A stretch of DNA of 46,326 nt from assembly GCA_900128395.1 (NCBI GenBank), contig LT649280.1, positions 1 through 46,326 of the forward strand, read 5' to 3'. The position numbers were made by a program, and so were the translations under genes. Positions 20,409 to 30,079 of the stretch are shown here, piece by piece. How positions within the stretch are numbered: position 1 is the first letter of the stretch; every line of letters starts with the position of its first letter. The notes under the pieces were generated by a model. That model worked only from the letters and a program-made list of their open reading frames with translations, did not search any database and was not told the DNA's origin. Origin of the DNA: Stramenopiles sp. TOSAG23-2. Its lineage: Eukaryota > Sar.

Positions 20409-23400
20409 TCATTTTTTTCCTGTTGAAATATATGAAGAAGTCGTTGTACGACTTCCATTTTCTTCTCCTTCTCCACCACTATCACTACTGTAACTGCTTC
20501 TACTTTCACTTCCACTTCCGGTACTATAACTAGAACCGGAACTACTATAACTGCTATAAGATGACTCGGAACTATACGCATCGTGACTTTCATCACTTGA
20601 ACCATCGGAATTTGGATGATGGTCTGTTAATGTCAACGTTTGATGAAGCAAGATTAAGCCTTCAGAATCATGCACTACATCTCTTGCATGTGTAGAGCCA
20701 GCATTACGATGCCCATCTCCATGAAAATGACATTCATTCAATTCATAAAAAGCTGGAATATCATGATCAGCTTGAGTTTCCAATTTCTTCCTTGTCGGAC
20801 TATGCCGCACTGGACTTTGTGGTCCTTCTTCATCATCAGCATCACCATCTTCAAGTAAACTGCTTTCTCTCCTCTCTACTTGTCTTTTATACTCTTGCAC
20901 ATCTAGTCCGTGTAGCGCAGAGTCGCGTTTTGGCAAAGTGAATCCCTCCACGGGTTGAAACATTGTCGAACGACGACGTTCTAAGTCACGTTGTTGTTTT
21001 TTGATATTTTTCTCTCGTTGTTTCTCAATTAAACGACGGAATTTTTTTGGTAAGTTGTTCATAATTTCATCTCTAAATCCTGCTTGTATATCATCTTGAT
21101 TTCCAAATGTCATCACACGACCAGATTGCATTGCCACTGTGGTATATGTTTCTCCAGCTGATACTGCTCCAGGGATATGATCCAGATTTAACGTTACATA
21201 ATGCCGGTATAAATCTCTTGCACCTTTAAAAACAAGGTCATACACCAATTTCATCAACTTTGGTACGTGCCATTTCGTCTTTCGTACAATATCTTTATTT
21301 TCATGATGAAAATTTTGCATCAGTTCTAATATGACTTCCGTAGTAGTTGGGAAAATTGACGTAAATGCTTTAGCCATTTTTACCCCAGTGGCAACGATCG
21401 ATGTTTTCATTAATACTTGCAATTCATATGATGCTTGTAGACGATATAATTTTAAGTAATGTTTCCGTGTTTTTTCTTGAATAAAAGTGCGAATACTTTT
21501 GAACAATCTTTTTTTCCTTTTTTCATGTTCTTGCCTTAATGCAATTTTTAACTTTGAAGTGTCCCGCTTTCTTTTGTGTTGCTTTTCAAAAATTTCATCT
21601 AGTTCCTTCGCCCAACTTTTTAAATGGTATTTACAATTTGATCTGCAAAAATTTTTAAATTTTGGAACTGACATAGGCTCGTGTGTTTTTAATGATGCGA
21701 TTAATTTATCGGTCAAGTCAACATCGCAATCGACCGCTCTCCATTTTAATTCATCTTCTGCGGATATAACCGACTCTCGAATTTGTATATTTTGCAAAAG
21801 GTAAATTGGCCTATACGCCCTGTAACCACATATCATGCATGTTGCAGTGTCTGAATCGCGTTTTCTAAATATTAACTCTTCATGACAATTCATGCATTGG
21901 GCATGTAATGACGATTGAGGTTTCTCCGGCTTTATTTTTTCATAATAATCTGTTTCAGTCACTCGCTTCAACTGATGCTGCGCGGTTTCCATAAAATAAT
22001 TGGCAGATCGATATGATAAAAAATTTCGTCTTAAATCAATATTCATGATACAAGGAAATTCTTTCAATGCCTCGCACAACGCATGTACATGCACATCAGT
22101 CAATCCCTTTTTATACAAATTTATAGTGCCAGCTGCCCACAATTGATTTTTTGCAAATCCTTTCTTTTTTCCTGTTTTAGGATCTTCGACTTTTGGATCA
22201 TCATCTCTTATATATTCTAATATGTATTCATATTTGTTTTTTGGCAAGCCTTCGTCTTCAAATTTCTGTTTTAATAATTCAATAAACATCTCGCCAGCTT
22301 CTTCATCCATCAAATGTTGCTTCTTTTGACAAAATACTTTAACATACATCCTATGAAAAAAATGCTCTGCTAAAAGACTTTTGCGTAAATTCTCTCCTAT
22401 GTATTGCATAAAATCTTCTTTCTCTACATCTGCTGTCGTATTTCCAGCTATAGTCGTAGCAAGTTTATCCAGTGTCCAATCTGATGCCCATATATGTGCT
22501 AGTTTTAACACTTTGCCAAAACCAAGTGCGTTCATCCTTCCCCTATTTCCCCTATCCTCTTTGTTCCACATACGTCTCACCTCAATCATTCTTGATTCAA
22601 ATAAACATTCTCCTCTTATTTCAAGAAACTCTTCAATAAAGTCTTTTGGGATCTTATTTCCTGCCACTTTAAATGCAGGATCTTCTCCTAAATCGTACAC
22701 TGCTGTGTAATTAGTTTCCAATTCTGGCTCTTTTGTAGCCATAGCTTTGAAAGTATCTTTAAAATTCCCTTGCCAAACTTTGTCGGTCTTTTTCAATCTT
22801 TTTTTTAAATATTTTACTATCGATGGTACATGTTGCCTTGAGGCTGTCATATGACCCATCCTTCCATTGTATCCTGATTCACCAACACCATACATTTTCC
22901 CTCTCTTCGTAACAAATACAGAGTGTTTTCCCCCTGCTGCGACCCGCCACACATGCTTTGTCTCAGCAAAAGCACCTGTGTTTACAAGTTGTGGGACATT
23001 ATATTTATTGCTTTTATCTCTGTTATTTCTTGGACTTTTAGGACTGCCGGGACTATTACTGCCTTTTTTTTTTCTCCTTTTGCTTTTTCTAGAAGATTTG
23101 CCTGTGCTACTTGTATTAGGTCTTGATGGAGAATTAATTTCTAATAGTGCTTCTTGCCCAGGACATAGAACACCTAACTGTGAATACCTATTCGAACCAA
23201 AAGCAAAAACTTTACCATCTTCCGTACATACTACTGTATGTTCTGCACCACATGCAACATCTGTGACTTCCATTTCCGCTAATCCATCTACAATAGTCAT
23301 ACTTGCACTATCTTTATATTCACCTAATCCTAATTGACCCATGTCTCCCCGACCGCAAGTAAAAATATCACCAGTTTCTGTTATTGCAGCCGTATGATAA

Positions 23401-24362
23401 GCACCCAATGCTACATGTGACACTAATACCTGTTGGAGTGAAAGAATTATTTTTGGTTCCATTTTGCTATCGGCATTTCTCCTTGTTGCCTCCGTATGCA
23501 TATCTGGAACTAATCCATGTCCGCATTGCCCATATGAATTATCCCCCCACGTCCAAATTGTACCATCCTCACTTAACACTGCGGTATGTAAATATCCTGC
23601 GCTTACACATACTGGTGCGATTTCGACAGAATTTTTAACTAATGTCGGTTTGCATAGACGTGATGGCCGGCAATATCCCACCCCAAGCTGTCCAATATCA
23701 TTTTTTCCCATTGAAAATACATAACGATCATGTGGTCTACTTATAACGCATGAATGTGCTAAACCAGCAGCAACATCTATTACAAATACATCTCTTAGTG
23801 ATCCTATAACAGTAGGAGCTGCCACATTTTTAAAATGATTATGCCCCAGTTGACCATCCTTCCCTCTACCGAAACTTAAGCAAACTCCTTGATCTGTACA
23901 AACTAATGTATGTTGGAATCCCGTGCTAATTTTTGTTACTCGATATGGACGAAGTGCCTCCGAGTAAAGTGGCATAAATGTACTTAACGCATTAGATGCT
24001 TTTGCTAGAACAGTCCCATCTCTTAATGTTTGACCATCACCATCTTCTTCATCATCTAATCCGAGAGCACGGGGTGGTGGAACGATTTTTGGTTTGTGTG
24101 TTGCTAAATGCTTCTTCGCCATTGTACCACATTTAATACCTCGCAAAATACGTTCTCTCTCCCATCCACTTTCTTCTATCCTAACTTCTTGTCGTCTCTC
24201 CCAAATTCTATTTTCTCTATCTTCCCATAGCATTTCCATAAAAGCTTTTTTCTTTAGTTTTTTCATATACGCTTTCTTTTTTCTAATGCGTTTATTCCTC
24301 GCAGCTTTTTCCTCCGCCTCCCTTCTAATTTGTTTTTTCGATTTTTCTCCGAATCCCAACAT
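20409..24362 (-). CDS. Large RCC1-repeat protein with Cys-rich zinc-ribbon-like segment
   Basis: 1317 residues from ATG 24362. It has a basic, probably coiled-coil N-terminus (1-80), then RCC1-type beta-propeller repeats at about 140-520 (FGRGKDGQLGH, GKNDIGQLGVG, WGDNSYGQCGHG, CGRGDMGQLGLG, FGSNRYSQLGV, with SAGYLHTAVL-style starts). The middle has a short LRR-like INLYKKGLTDVHVHALCEAL...IDLRRNFLSY segment, then two CxxC pairs (CMNC...CMIC, about 818-845) resembling a zinc ribbon. Helical sequence and one degenerate RCC1 unit (GAVSAGETYTTVAMQSGRVMTFG) follow, then an acidic and Ser-rich tail. Single-chain proteins like this act in signalling, trafficking or cilia; the function is unknown. 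The stop follows AAA AAA at the very end. One A fewer in the seven-A run (20412-20418 here) would add an acidic end and stop at 20378. Confidence 0.78.
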   Translation of the reverse strand: MLGFGEKSKKQIRREAEEKAARNKRIRKKKAYMKKLKKKAFMEMLWEDRENRIWERRQEVRIEESGWERERILRGIKCGTMAKKHLATHKPKIVPPPRALGLDDEEDGDGQTLRDGTVLAKASNALSTFMPLYSEALRPYRVTKISTGFQHTLVCTDQGVCLSFGRGKDGQLGHNHFKNVAAPTVIGSLRDVFVIDVAAGLAHSCVISRPHDRYVFSMGKNDIGQLGVGYCRPSRLCKPTLVKNSVEIAPVCVSAGYLHTAVLSEDGTIWTWGDNSYGQCGHGLVPDMHTEATRRNADSKMEPKIILSLQQVLVSHVALGAYHTAAITETGDIFTCGRGDMGQLGLGEYKDSASMTIVDGLAEMEVTDVACGAEHTVVCTEDGKVFAFGSNRYSQLGVLCPGQEALLEINSPSRPNTSSTGKSSRKSKRRKKKGSNSPGSPKSPRNNRDKSNKYNVPQLVNTGAFAETKHVWRVAAGGKHSVFVTKRGKMYGVGESGYNGRMGHMTASRQHVPSIVKYLKKRLKKTDKVWQGNFKDTFKAMATKEPELETNYTAVYDLGEDPAFKVAGNKIPKDFIEEFLEIRGECLFESRMIEVRRMWNKEDRGNRGRMNALGFGKVLKLAHIWASDWTLDKLATTIAGNTTADVEKEDFMQYIGENLRKSLLAEHFFHRMYVKVFCQKKQHLMDEEAGEMFIELLKQKFEDEGLPKNKYEYILEYIRDDDPKVEDPKTGKKKGFAKNQLWAAGTINLYKKGLTDVHVHALCEALKEFPCIMNIDLRRNFLSYRSANYFMETAQHQLKRVTETDYYEKIKPEKPQSSLHAQCMNCHEELIFRKRDSDTATCMICGYRAYRPIYLLQNIQIRESVISAEDELKWRAVDCDVDLTDKLIASLKTHEPMSVPKFKNFCRSNCKYHLKSWAKELDEIFEKQHKRKRDTSKLKIALRQEHEKRKKRLFKSIRTFIQEKTRKHYLKLYRLQASYELQVLMKTSIVATGVKMAKAFTSIFPTTTEVILELMQNFHHENKDIVRKTKWHVPKLMKLVYDLVFKGARDLYRHYVTLNLDHIPGAVSAGETYTTVAMQSGRVMTFGNQDDIQAGFRDEIMNNLPKKFRRLIEKQREKNIKKQQRDLERRRSTMFQPVEGFTLPKRDSALHGLDVQEYKRQVERRESSLLEDGDADDEEGPQSPVRHSPTRKKLETQADHDIPAFYELNECHFHGDGHRNAGSTHARDVVHDSEGLILLHQTLTLTDHHPNSDGSSDESHDAYSSESSYSSYSSSGSSYSTGSGSESRSSYSSDSGGEGEENGSRTTTSSYISTGKK

Positions 24363-25125
24363 CTTTCAAGGTTATTATTATATACTATGATGAGTCACGT
24401 CAAAAATGAAAAAGAAAAATTTGTACCTGTCACGTTCTGCGGCCGTGCAGTATTAAAAGTTCAATACTAGGGTGGAAAAAGTATTGTAACGTTATGCCTT
24501 TATTATATCAAGTCAAGTAACATATAAATATTGTATTTCTTCTTGTGAGGTATGAAGTTTTTATATGGTATCTATAGTTATATATATTCATATGTTGAAA
24601 ATAATAATAATAAAAAAAAAAATGTAGACCAGTAGAGTAATAGGTGAATGTATTATTATGTTTGTTGTTGTATAAATTATTTGTATCCGGGTGACCGTTG
24701 GTTCCAAAAAATGCGAATTCCTTCTGATATTTCTTTTCACATTAGCTATTTCAATATACCGTAGAATAAATTTGGTATATTTTCGTTTGACACCAGCCTT
24801 TTTTTTTTTGTAATAAAAATTTGCGCGTGAATATTGTATTATACTAAAGTCTAGTAATTATACTCTTTTTACAGTAATGTTCCTATATAACAACCAGCCT
24901 ATTTTTTTGGTTTAGGTTTTAGTTTACCAGCAGTTTATGTTTAGTGCTTTAGTAGGTTGTTGTTGAAATAATAATAATTCATAATAATAAACAACAATAA
25001 TACAATAATATAAAAAATGCAATTTACATATTATATATAGAACTATATTGGATGGAACAAATAAAAGTCGTATGACCATTGTATTATATATTTACGTGAT
25101 TACCTGTATTTACTTTTTTATTAAC
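24363..25125. other. Divergent intergenic region, RCC1 and EF-hand genes
   Basis: About 760 bases, AT-rich, with A/T runs and AAT repeats (24600-24620, 24965-25010). The part from 25048 is open in the EF-hand frame (TTG at 25048, ATG at 25072) and could be an N-terminal extension, but its translation is hydrophobic and unlike the rest. Nothing else is recognised. Confidence 0.45.
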
Positions 25126-26574
25126 ATGCCATTACATAAAAAAAAATCACGTTGGACGAAAGAAGCCCGTGAAGCTAGATTAAAAAAACATAATTCTGTA
25201 CAATTTCATAGTGCCGCGAAACACTTTCCACAATTACTAGAGTGTTTCGACAATGGAGAATCTGTAACGCCTGGAATAACACATGATGGTTGCGTTGTTC
25301 TGCCAACGTTTCTATCGTTGCATGAGAGAAAAGTAAAAGCATTGAAAACTAACCAAAAATTTACTGCATTAAAAGAGACTGAAACTGATAAATCATCGCC
25401 AAAAAAATCAAAGAAACCGTTTATACGAGAATTTTCGAAAAATTTAACTTCCTCCGTTTTAGATGAAATTCAGACCTTGTCAAAGTTTAGACATGACGTG
25501 ATATTTAAGAACGAATTAAATCAAAGCGATTATAAAGGTGCTCACCAACTTCATTTTGAAGATGAAGAGGAGCTATCAGATGCAAAATTACAAAGAAAAG
25601 TTCTGTTTCACATACGAAAAGTAGCTGAAATGAAACAAGTCACTGGGGATTTAAATTTATCAAGTTTTGAAGGTGAAGCTATGCTGCCAGAAGAATTTCG
25701 TCGATTATTTAAACTCGCATTGCATATAGGTTTAAATGATAGACAATTGAGGCTTGTTATTGAACATTTTGATAAGGATGGAGATGGAAGTGTCGATTTC
25801 ATTGAAATTCATTCTCAATTAATGCAGCCGCATCGTTTGACACAAAGTACTAAACAAAATCAAGAAGAAAAATTTCAAGAAGCAATGAAACAAATTAGAT
25901 TAAAAGCAGCTTCGCAAGTAGACCATGGAATTAATCGAATGACAGGTGAAAAAAAGAAATTTGATTTAAAATCACTTTTTGGGCATTTTGATACTGATGG
26001 CGATGGAACAGTAACAAGGGAAGAATTTTTACAATGCATGGTTGCATTAGGAATTGAATTAAATAAATTTGAATTGAATACGATATTTTGGACATTGGAT
26101 CCAGATAAATCTGGACATTTAACTTATCAAGAATTTTCTAGGGCATTTTTTGATCGTAGAAATAGAAATAAAAAGAAGCCAAAACGTTTAAAACCACATT
26201 GGACTCCAAATAATGCAAGCCAAGCACGTACTCATTTTTCAGAAGGTAGAAACAATTGTGTAGCAATGGGAGCAGAATATAAACCAAAGAAAACAATGGA
26301 ATCGCTTTCGCGTCCATCTACGTCTGATAGAAGTAAAGTAATAGGGCCAGGCATATGGCATATCACTTCTAATACCGAAGCCCAAGAGTCTATGTCGCGA
26401 AAAGTATATTTACATTCAAAAACAGCTGAAGTTATAGATTTTGAGAAAACATTGACAAAAATGAAATCAGAACAAAATTTGCGACATGTATTAAATAGAC
26501 ACGAGGAGGGAAGAGATAATTGGAAGAAGAAAAATCCTGACTATAAAAAGAAGAAATATGTAATTTATATTTAA
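25126..26574 (+). CDS. EF-hand calcium-binding protein
   Basis: 482 residues when started at ATG 25126 (MPLHKKKSRW). An in-frame ATG at 25072 would add 18 hydrophobic residues, which could be a membrane anchor, so the start is uncertain. Three good EF-hand loops are seen: DKDGDGSVDFIE (about 216-227), DTDGDGTVTREE (about 289-300) and DPDKSGHLTYQE (about 325-336), all with acidic residues at positions 1, 3 and 12. A fourth, degenerate hand may precede the first (MLPEEFRRLFKLAL). The N- and C-terminal parts are basic and unrecognised, with an ending rich in Lys and Tyr. The layout resembles EF-hand proteins of axonemes or cytoskeleton, but that is inference. Confidence 0.8.
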   Translation: MPLHKKKSRWTKEAREARLKKHNSVQFHSAAKHFPQLLECFDNGESVTPGITHDGCVVLPTFLSLHERKVKALKTNQKFTALKETETDKSSPKKSKKPFIREFSKNLTSSVLDEIQTLSKFRHDVIFKNELNQSDYKGAHQLHFEDEEELSDAKLQRKVLFHIRKVAEMKQVTGDLNLSSFEGEAMLPEEFRRLFKLALHIGLNDRQLRLVIEHFDKDGDGSVDFIEIHSQLMQPHRLTQSTKQNQEEKFQEAMKQIRLKAASQVDHGINRMTGEKKKFDLKSLFGHFDTDGDGTVTREEFLQCMVALGIELNKFELNTIFWTLDPDKSGHLTYQEFSRAFFDRRNRNKKKPKRLKPHWTPNNASQARTHFSEGRNNCVAMGAEYKPKKTMESLSRPSTSDRSKVIGPGIWHITSNTEAQESMSRKVYLHSKTAEVIDFEKTLTKMKSEQNLRHVLNRHEEGRDNWKKKNPDYKKKKYVIYI

Positions 26575-26783
26575 AAAATAGTGTAAACTAAATGAGATTT
26601 TTTATGTTTTGTGTGTAATTTTACTTGAGTGCCGTTTCAAAAAATTGTGACTCTTTTCTTCCCTCTAAAAGAGAAAAACGTCGTATGTAATTCGTAATGT
26701 ATGGTCGAAAAATACGAATAAAAATTCGTAGATAAATGTATGCAACACACACGATTGTTCATTTACTCACACGCATGTTTTTT

Positions 26784-27726
26784 TTATATTTTTGATGTCA
26801 CATTTTCGTCAATAATTGTATTTTTAATAAAACCTAATTTTTCAATGTGACATTCAACAATATCACCTGGTTTTAAAAAAACAGGTGGTTTCCTTGCTGC
26901 ACCAACACCAGATGGCGTGCCGGTAAAAATCAAATCACCTGGTTTTAATGTCCATAACATGGAACAATATTGGATAATATTTTGACAATTATGAATCAAA
27001 TATTTCGTATTTGAAGATTGCATTGTTTCGCCATTTAATATACATGATAAGTCCAATGCATTTGGATCTTTTATTACATCTTTGGTTACAATCCATGGCC
27101 CAGTTGGACATGAATTATCAGGTGTTTTCCCTATAAAATGTTGTTTTGCAGGATTTTTTTTCGGTGAATGTTGATAATCCCTTGCTGTAATATCATTTCC
27201 TAACATATACCCAGCAACATAATCCAATGCATTTGATTCAGTAGCACCTTTGCAAGTTTTACCAATAACTATAACTAACTCAGATTCATAATCTAAGTGT
27301 TTGGTATATGTTGGGCGAATTATATCATCAAATGGCCCAATCAATGATGTATTGAATTTAATAAACAACGGCACTGGTGAATTAGGATCAAGTGCTGAGT
27401 TATCCATACCTGCGATTTTTGCGCCTGAATTCATAGACTCTTCAACATGGTCTTTATAATTGGCACCAGCACATATTATTTTCTCTGGATTTGTAATAGG
27501 TTGACATAATACCACACTATCCATTTTGATATGTTCACCAGAATTCATTGCTTCTTTTGCCAAGGCAATACCTTTCTCACCCATTGACAAAAATGCAAGC
27601 ATATTTGATGGAATATTTTTGTTTGTATTATTTAAATCAATAATAATATTATCATTTTTTCTCGTGTATGACACCAATTCGTTTTGTCGATAATGGATTT
27701 GATTTTTTAAATGTTATTAATCTCAT
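26784..27726 (-). CDS. Fumarylacetoacetate hydrolase (FAH) family protein, frame broken near N-terminus
   Basis: The main frame (26784 to about 27677) has no ATG at its upstream end, but a second frame supplies the expected FAH start: ATG at 27726 gives MRLITFKKSN...RIGVIHEK, which joins NDNIIIDLNN if one base is removed from the six-base run at 27655-27660. The joined protein is about 313 residues, a normal FAHD2/YcgM size. Family motifs include KIICAGANYKDHVEE, DYESELVIVIGK, GYMLGNDITARDYQ, the GPWIVTKD segment and LKPGDLIFTGTPSGVG. The E-x-E metal ligands are visible in YESELV. Family members hydrolyse or decarboxylate acylpyruvates and related beta-diketones in mitochondria or cytosol; the substrate is unknown. 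As written, the ribosome meets TGA straight after AAA AAA, so the gene is either mis-sequenced, dead or recoded. Confidence 0.82.
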
Positions 27727-28357
27727 ATTTTCTCGAATTTCTTTTTCTATTATTTCATAATATTATTATATGTGCTTTGCTATACAATGATGGTAAAAAT
27801 GTATTGTTGATTTCAGATTGATGTGATATCTATATTTTCAATGTCTTATCCGTGGGTATATGTTGTGTCCCCCATAGTGAATAGTTTTAAAAATGTATGC
27901 TATTATATAATATTTTCCGTGTTGTGAATAGTGAATAGTGTTAAAAATGTTGTATTTTTTTGATATAGTCTAATTTTCCATACAAGTATAAGTTATGTGT
28001 CCTTTGGTCCTAGTAAACGAAAGACGAAAAATGCACAATATTAATATACCCTAATGCTAACCATAAGACCTTAACCTGGCTGGAAATTTTTTTTTTGTGT
28101 AAAAATTGATCAATTCGAAGAAGTTCCTTCATACAAAGAGAACCAAAATAGCACTAATAACAATGGGAACATTTTGAATAAAAAAATATAATATAAAATT
28201 CATAGATATATATTATAGAAACAGTACCTGTTGCAAATGTTACTGTTGAACATATCGATTAATTCAATATAAATAAACAAATTCATATTGTCGTCGTCTA
28301 TTAAAATAAGTCATCATCAATAGTATTTGTAGTATATATATATTAAAGAAAAAAAAT
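27727..28357. other. Divergent intergenic region, FAH and OCIA-like genes
   Basis: About 630 bases. The word AGTGAATAGTKTTAAAAATGT occurs twice, near 27876-27896 and 27930-27950. The rest is AT-rich with no gene recognised. Confidence 0.5.
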
Positions 28358-29728
28358 ATGGCATTTTTATATTCAGTTTTACCAGAAAAATATCGACCGG
28401 AAAATATACCAGATCAAAAAACATTAGCTGGATTTAGAACCCCGGCAGTTAATTTCATAACACAATATACGCAAATAAACCGTGACAATTTACCGATTCA
28501 TGAGAGTGCTTTATTATCCAAAGCATCGAAAGAAACGCTTGATAATTCTTCCACTGGTTTTGTAGTTGGTGGTGCTATTCCATTTGCATTATCTAAATTT
28601 GTTAAATTCAGGGCTGGTGTTGGAATCATACGTATGTGCGCTGGTGTAGTTGGTGCAACATTTGGAAGTTATGTTGCAGCAAAAAATACTACTGATAAAT
28701 ATATTATTACCATAATGACAACTGATAATGAAGGTGCTATGTCAAAAGGTTTACGCAATATGTTGTTTGAATATGCACCTCGGAGTGAACTATATAAATT
28801 TGTGCAACAAAAATTAAAAGCGAATGGTTTTAGTGAAGAAGCATGGGAATCAAAAGATACATTTGCAACAAAAGATGAAGAAACACAAAAATGGATAGAA
28901 GAAAATGAAAAAAATAGCAGCAAAAATAGTAATAATAATAATAATAATAATAATATTGTTGTTGATAAACTATCATCATCCTCAGAAATTGCAATACAGA
29001 ATAGTCCAAATAAGAATGCAGCATTGAATGTAAGACATGAAAAGGTACAAGAGTATAAGATGAAGAGGGATGTCAAAAGAAATGGTAGTATATCGAGTGA
29101 TACATCAATTGAATTACCAGAAACTAAAGATAATGAAGTTGCAGCTAAACGTAAGGCATATCAACATTTTTTAAAAGAAGAAAAATTAAAAGCTGGATAT
29201 GGATATAATGATAATAAAATGAGTAAGGAAGATGAAGCCAAAGTGGAGAATGCTGTCATTAGTAAATTAGCTGCATGGAATAAGGAAAGAAAAAAGCGAA
29301 AAGAAGATAGTTTGACTTATAATTTCAATTCAAGCAAGAACGATATAAGTAATGGAAGTAATAGTAACAATAATCTGGAAAATCAAGTGGAGGATAGATC
29401 TGATTTTAATGATGAAGAGGCTAGTAATAATAATACATCATTCGATTTTTTCAATACATATCTTTTTCAAAACGATGATAATAACAATTCAGATGATTCC
29501 ACTGTTGAAAATGATCATCGTGGAGAGAATAGGGAAGATACTCAACAAAGCAATAAAGGAAATATGGATACATTATCCCCTTTTGATAAATGGAAACGAA
29601 TTGATTCATATATGGATTATGGTGATACAGGTAATAGTAATAGTAAACAATCAACATTCAATACACAAAATAATAATAAGAAAAAAACAACATGGGAAGA
29701 AATAAGACATAAACATCGATTTGCATAA
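28358..29728 (+). CDS. Possible OCIA-domain-like protein with low-complexity tail
   Basis: 456 residues from ATG 28358. Residues about 45-115 hold two glycine-rich hydrophobic stretches (GFVVGGAIPFALSKFVKF and GVGIIRMCAGVVGATFGSY) followed by KNTTDKYI. The last residues, TTWEEIRHKHR, resemble the ITYEELRNKNR ending of OCIAD1. The layout of a hydrophobic, small-residue N-terminal domain, a long disordered middle and a short C-terminal motif fits OCIA-domain proteins, which sit in mitochondrial or endosomal membranes and act in respiratory-complex assembly or signalling. The middle is Asn/Asp/Lys-rich low complexity. The similarity is weak and motif-based; it could be another small membrane-protein family. 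Confidence 0.45.
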   Translation: MAFLYSVLPEKYRPENIPDQKTLAGFRTPAVNFITQYTQINRDNLPIHESALLSKASKETLDNSSTGFVVGGAIPFALSKFVKFRAGVGIIRMCAGVVGATFGSYVAAKNTTDKYIITIMTTDNEGAMSKGLRNMLFEYAPRSELYKFVQQKLKANGFSEEAWESKDTFATKDEETQKWIEENEKNSSKNSNNNNNNNNIVVDKLSSSSEIAIQNSPNKNAALNVRHEKVQEYKMKRDVKRNGSISSDTSIELPETKDNEVAAKRKAYQHFLKEEKLKAGYGYNDNKMSKEDEAKVENAVISKLAAWNKERKKRKEDSLTYNFNSSKNDISNGSNSNNNLENQVEDRSDFNDEEASNNNTSFDFFNTYLFQNDDNNNSDDSTVENDHRGENREDTQQSNKGNMDTLSPFDKWKRIDSYMDYGDTGNSNSKQSTFNTQNNNKKKTTWEEIRHKHRFA

Positions 29729-30079
29729 AAAAAAGGGGGCCGGGGACTATTACATGTGTGGTGTGATGTGAAAAGAAAAAGAGAGATTAAAATGTGGCGT
29801 GTGTGCTTTGTGTTGCAATGTGTTGTATATTAATATATATTATATTACACTTCTAGAGTGTTTTTACTTTTTGTAAAATTAATACTCACTATAGCTCCTC
29901 CTTTGTTTTTGTATTTTGCTGTTTGCTCCTTTCGCATTGGGCTTGTTCTAATTGAACAATTGAACAATTGAACTAAAAATATAAAGACAAAAGGTTGGAA
30001 AAAGATAGATACAACAGGTTCATTGTGTATTTTTTTTTTACTTTTCCTTCTTCATATTACATAATACATATATATAAAG
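29729..30079. other. Intergenic region before the NSF-CMD fusion gene
   Basis: About 350 bases, AT-rich, with the direct repeat ATTGAACAATTGAACAATTGAAC at about 29950-29974 and a T-run at 30030. No gene is recognised. Confidence 0.5.

Noticed and set aside
22867-23337. 156-codon plus-strand frame inside the RCC1 gene
   Set aside because: It is antisense to conserved RCC1 repeats, with no family features.
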